From Candidatus Peribacteria bacterium (GTDB taxonomy: Bacteria > Patescibacteria > JAEDAM01 > Absconditabacterales > Absconditicoccaceae), in assembly GCA_031288635.1 (NCBI GenBank), contig JAITQZ010000086.1, positions 1 through 20,243 on the forward strand: 20,243 nt of DNA, given 5' to 3'. Each line of letters begins with the position of its first letter. Positions within the stretch are counted from its first letter, which is position 1. Below are positions 16,188 to 20,243 of this stretch, one piece after another. The notes beneath the pieces are model-generated. The model made no database searches, was not told the DNA's origin, and saw only the letters and a list, made by a program, of their open reading frames with translations. The position numbers and the translations under genes are program-made.

Positions 16188-18611
16188 TTAGGTTTTTCAT
16201 TTTAATGCTTTGTTTATTTGATTGATTCTCTTATTGTTGGCGTCAATCCTATTCTGATATTTTCCTTCAGTTTCATATTGCTTGTTCTTCTCTTCCCTCT
16301 CTCTTACTTCATCCTGTAAGATTTGAATGGCGGGACTTCCTTTTTGAATATAGGGACGGATTAAGTCTTGAGAGTTGTTAATATCGGTAGTAGCAGGGAT
16401 AGATTTTGGTATACTTCAAATTCTTGGCTTGTAGGTGGTGTCATAGGTAATTGCTACCCATCTTGAACGACAATTATAATGCTGTGGAGGAGAATACAGA
16501 TAGTATTCAGCAGAACCCGCTTTTACAGTTCTCCCATCAAGAGACAAGCACCTATCTGTTGTATGTCCGTCAATGATTGCTGAATACTGAAATCAGTAAA
16601 TCATATCAGCATACGCTTCTCGGGTTGAGCCAAGTCCTGTATTCACCGTGCCAGAGACAGAGAGGGTATTCACATAGTTCAATGCATTATCAATCTGTTT
16701 TTCTAGTTGTCCTCTTACTTCATTCAATACCTCCAGAGCAAGCACATTCTCAATCTTTCCGCTCGCCTTCCCAATTTGTTGGGCTACTACACTTTCGGCG
16801 GTTGCTCCCATATCGTCAACGACTTTATCCGCCATTGATTTCGCTTCCATTGTAAGATATGCCTTCTGGGAGGCGTTGGTGGCTGGTGTTGCTACTCCGA
16901 GTTCTTCAGCTGCGGTATTTTTTCCAAATTCAAAGGATTGTTTCCTTACTTCGGCAATGAGATTGGTCAATTCCTTCGAGGTGGTTTTTATACTTGCGAG
17001 CTGTGCGAAATCGTTATTGTCCAGAGCTTCCTTCACCTGCTTAATTATCGCTTCTTTCTGCTGGTCGGCAAGTTTTTTGAACTCGGAAGAAAATCCACTC
17101 TCTAAGCTGGTAAGTTTCTCTTCGTATCTTTGTCGGTTCACCCCCTCTTCTACAAAGGTAAGAGGGCGGTAAGAATTAAATTCGCTGTATCTTTTTGGCT
17201 CTTGAAGTTTTTTAGGATTTGATATTTTTTCGGTCATTTTAACTATATTCAGAGGGTATACACATTCATAGAAAGGGTTGGAATGATTGTGATGTTCGTG
17301 AGCTTCTACACTTCACGGAGTAGGTTCAGTCGGAACGGTGGTAGGTTCAGCATTCTCTTCTTTTTCAGGTAGTCCTAGCTGATCTCTGAACCGTTGTTCC
17401 GTGTTGGTATCTGGAGTAAGAAGCCTTGCATTGCTAAGCACTCCGAATACTTCAGAGAGAGCCTTTCGGTCTACGTCTCCAATCGTTCCGTAGCTTAATT
17501 CAGGGTAATTCTCTTGCTTACCGAAATTGAAGTCTACGAGGAGGGGAATAAGTGTTGAGTTAATCACTCCACAAATTTGCTTGACGATAAATTCTATACT
17601 TGAAAGAAAAAGGTTCTCTCCCTGTTTAGCCATTCCATAGCTTCCTTTCTCCGAACTTCCTAACTTAAGGAAGGTTGCAAGCATAAGGTCTTGGATTTCT
17701 GCACCTTTGTCTTTGATTGTCTGCCTGATATGTTGAGCCTGCGGAATATCCATATTGGCAAACTCAAAATCTATCTCGTTCTTATTTCAGGGAAAGACAA
17801 TCGTATTATCATTCCCGACTTGGAAGTCTACCACATTTTTTAGGTAGGTGTCTTTTTCTTCTTGGGTTAATCCCTGGGGAACTCGGACTTTTCTAACTCC
17901 TTTGAATTGATTCTCGTATCCGATCAGCTCGTATTCTTCCAGAGCTTTCTTTGCTATCCAGCTCTTCCCAGCGTGGCGGAGGAGAGAAATTCCTTCATAA
18001 TTTTCTCCCTCTTTTCCGAAAGTGAAAACAAGCAATTTCCATCAAGGGATTTCTTTCATCCCTCATTGATAAGGGGCATTCTGGGTTATTCCGAATGCTC
18101 CATCTGATGTTTCTCGTTTGTAGATAGTTCTGGGAAGCCTGACAGCAAGCTTATCAATAATAATTCCTTGTTTATCTTGTTTGAGAATGATTTCAAAAAC
18201 CGATACTCCATCACGAACCATTTTAAGGCATTCGTACATAAATTGGTTTCGATCGGGTCTTTTCATTCTCTTAAATAAACAATCTTCCACGAAATCGGCT
18301 ATCTTCTTATCCTTGTCACTTACGATTTTAGTTTCCTTATCTATATATCACTTCACGTAAAAGTCAGTTGATAGGATAGGGGCTTCAATAACATTGATTG
18401 CCATTGCACACTTGTCATCCGATCTATACATTTCATCGAATGTTTCGTATTTTTGCACTCCCTGAAAAAGGCGATTGTATTCCTCCATCAATCGTCCATT
18501 GGAAATTTTCGTACCACTCGCACCATTCACGAGATAGAAATTGGGTGCTTTGGGTTCTTGATTATTTGGAGTTTCTCCAAAAAATTTTTTAATTCCGTCT
18601 AGTAGTGCCAT
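16188..18611 (-). CDS. Portal protein fused to MuF-like minor head protein
   Basis: 807 aa with eight TGA-glycines and no TAA/TAG from the ATG at 18611 (MALLDGIKKFFGETPNNQEP) to TAA at 16190. Residues 1-432 are a Mu gp29-like (DUF935-type) portal, with helices such as GISLLRHAGKSWIAKKALEE. After a Pro/Thr-rich stretch (PTTVPTEPTP) there is a TGA at 17313, then 25 odd residues (SVEAHEHHNHSNPFYECVYP...), then the MuF part from MTEKISNPKK at 17237. The MuF signature is near its end: YSAIIDGHTTDRCLSLDGR and SPPQHYNCRSRW. The portal forms the DNA gate; MuF is a minor head protein. Either this is a true fusion, or the TGA marks the old portal end and MuF starts at 17237. The codes of both readings agree elsewhere. 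Confidence 0.8.
17255..17283 (-). promoter_or_regulatory. Promoter-like element before the MuF part
   Basis: Minus strand: TTCCAA (17283-17278), 17-bp spacer ending GAATGTG, TATACC (17260-17255), then CTC as at the protease promoter. The MuF ATG (17237) is only 18 nt away, against 28-33 nt elsewhere. It lies inside the fused reading frame, after the TGA at 17313. Confidence 0.4.
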
Positions 18612-18627
18612 AGAAGTAGGTAAGTGA

Positions 18628-20243
18628 TTAAAACTTACCAGACAATACACTATTACGTCCATATTTTCAATTTACTGCCCTTTTTTCAAATTTTTTCATC
18701 TGTGTTTTAAGTTCCTTTATTTCTGAAATTTCCGTCGCGGAAGCGGGGGTAATAAGAATGATGAATGCATCCGATGGGTCGTCGTGCTTAACGTTCGGAA
18801 AGTGGGTAAGATTATGAACCGTCTCTCTTGTTCCTTCTTTGTTGAAATGAACCTTATTAGTAATGAACCATTCGTTCTCTCTCATTTTGGTTACTTTGTC
18901 TTTTGTAGTCTGTATTCCTATTACCGCTAATCATTCCTTCTTAAGTAAGGATATGAGAACATCCCCACCGTTGTTTTTTTCCACCTTTACAAGCGTACAG
19001 CCTCGCTCGTGATAGAGACTTACAATCGTCTTTACGACATTAGTAAGCTCTTTTTCTTTTCCCACAAGTTTTTTTTCTCCCTCAACAAAATATTCTTTGC
19101 CGTTCTCGGTTCTCATTTCGGTTCCTATACAGATAGCAAGCCAATCTGATTGGGTAGATTCTGAAAAGGCGGTATCTATTCCCATCATTCTTCTACAACG
19201 GAAGTTGAACTCAAAGACTGAATCATAGTTAATCATATGCTCTTTGATAATAGTATCGCCCGCGAGATAAGGGATAAGAAGCTGATTTTGATTAAATCAG
19301 CCTTCTCAATCTTTCGACTTTAGGTATTCCAGAGAAACGAAAGGGGAAATCTTGTTGCTCTCGTATTGTTCCCAGAACTGCTTGTTCTTCTCTTCTGCTT
19401 CCTTCTGGGTGTGTACGAACCTGTCTCGTGTAAACTGTCCGACTGTTCCGTACGGTTGATTATCAACGAAACATATACCTTCTGAATGGATATAGGAAGG
19501 TATACGGAAGTAAGATCGTCTTGAATTATAGGTTGTTCAAAATTCTTGTTCTAGTCTGGGAATAATCCCATCTTCTGCGATAACATTCCCCAGCATAATA
19601 ATCTGAGCATTTCCCCCCAGTCCTCATCGGTTTTGTCATCTAAGGCGAAGATAATTCTTTTCAATAATATTCTCATTCGCTACGCTTTCATTGGTATCTA
19701 CGTCATCACCAACATACAGGTCTGGTCTGTGGGTGATGTTGTTAATCTTATGATTCCATCCTCTCGTTGAGGTGGTAAGGGAACTTGCTTTTAGAAAAGC
19801 TCCGTTACGAAAATGGATCTGTTTTATGTTAGCTGTTTTTTTGTATTTTCCCTTATCTAATTCGCTGTCGTGCAGTAATTTTCCATAGATCCTTTTTATT
19901 TTTTCATTCTCTTCAAAAACATTTCTGATGTCATAGATTCTTGTTTCAGCATCTAATTTGTTAAATGCCGATCGTATGATGAAATGTTTTTTTTTGGCAC
20001 AAATACACCAAATGACATAAGCAACGGCAAGTTGAGTCTTGATACTCTCGCGATGTCCGATAAGGAGGATGTTTTTACCCTCCTGAAGTCTTTGTTTGTA
20101 TGTTGTGTGTCGGGGAGCGTGGGGATAATAGCATTCCTCGCTGAAGATATAATTGTAGAATTCATCAAAATCGTTATCAAAAAGTTCTCTAGCGGTTCTT
20201 GGATTAGAGAGGAGTTTCTTTTTCAAAATGTTCTTTATTTTTT
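18628..20243 (-). CDS. terL: Terminase large subunit (TerL), 5' end at window edge
   Basis: The frame is open to the window edge; the nearest possible start inside is TTG at 20226 (residue 1 here), giving 532 aa. The packaging ATPase has a Walker A-like GHRESIKT (57-64) and a Walker B-like YVGDDVD (171-177). The nuclease domain has GIDTAFSESTQSDW (Asp at about 351), a VEKNNGGD segment and HDDPSDAF with the last metal-binding Asp at about 486. Seven TGA-glycines are in frame. TerL cuts concatemers and pumps DNA through the portal. The TGA at 18667 lies in the -35 of the next promoter, where the other genes here have TAA, so the last 13 residues (GKYGRNSVLSGKF) may be read-through of an ancestral stop. 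Confidence 0.9.
18642..18670 (-). promoter_or_regulatory. Late-type promoter of the portal gene
   Basis: Minus strand: -35 TTGAAA (18670-18665), 17-bp spacer ending TAATAGTG, -10 TATTGT (18647-18642). The portal ATG at 18611 is 31 nt beyond the -10. The terminase reading frame runs through the whole element if the TGA at 18667 is glycine. Confidence 0.75.

Noticed and set aside
1..20243. tRNA genes, CRISPR arrays, insertion sequences, integrase
   Set aside because: I looked for cloverleaf-like runs, regularly spaced repeats, transposase and recombinase motifs and saw none. Structured RNAs could still be missed by eye.

Overview
The window reads as a tailed-phage or prophage segment from a host that reads UGA as glycine (translation table 25), as in Absconditabacteria (SR1) and Gracilibacteria. 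Under the standard code most genes fall apart at TGA. With TGA as glycine and only TAA/TAG as stops, they join into full-length proteins, and the TGA codons fall on conserved glycines: the G-x-H-R-F-Y-L-G motif of a TM2 domain (26-928), FATGGIVQG near the tape-measure C-terminus, and YAGIHNKGG in the gpG-like protein. TGG is used separately for tryptophan. All CDS coordinates below use this code. I recognised no tRNA, integrase, CRISPR array or lysis gene.

Layout. (1) 26-1483, plus strand: a TM2-domain membrane protein and a small single-span membrane protein. (2) 1480-5399, minus strand: a 1014-aa tail tape measure, a 55-aa membrane protein and a Gly-rich tail-tip-like protein. (3) 5402-7115, plus strand: a promoter and three genes for probable tail-fibre or tip proteins. 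The first two genes and the promoter lie between perfect 19-bp inverted repeats. (4) 7108-20243, minus strand: an 878-aa tail hub, the tail tube protein, a small protein, the tail terminator, the gpG-like completion protein, a head-tail connector, a coiled-coil protein, the major capsid protein, a decoration protein, a Mu I-like protease with scaffold, a portal-MuF fusion and the terminase large subunit. Transcription order on the minus strand starts at the terminase. The head looks Mu-like. The long tape measure without a recognised sheath gene suggests a non-contractile tail.

Regulation. Six promoters share one architecture: TTGMAA (or TGGAAA), a 17-bp spacer often ending TAATAGTG, then a TAT-type -10, with the start codon 28-33 nt beyond. 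They head terminase/portal, protease, tail terminator, hub, tape measure and the plus-strand fibre cassette. A GC-rich terminator follows the tail tube gene. Recognisable Shine-Dalgarno sequences are mostly absent.

Most interesting: (a) the inverted repeats sit just before the start codons of two outward-facing, similarly starting Gly-rich genes, and the segment between them carries a promoter and two genes. This is the geometry of a tail-fibre switch. (b) UGA-glycine use differs about five-fold between the left genes (about 3.8% of codons) and the head-tail module (about 0.75%). In the module some UGAs sit where gene ends would be expected, as if they were former stops now read through.
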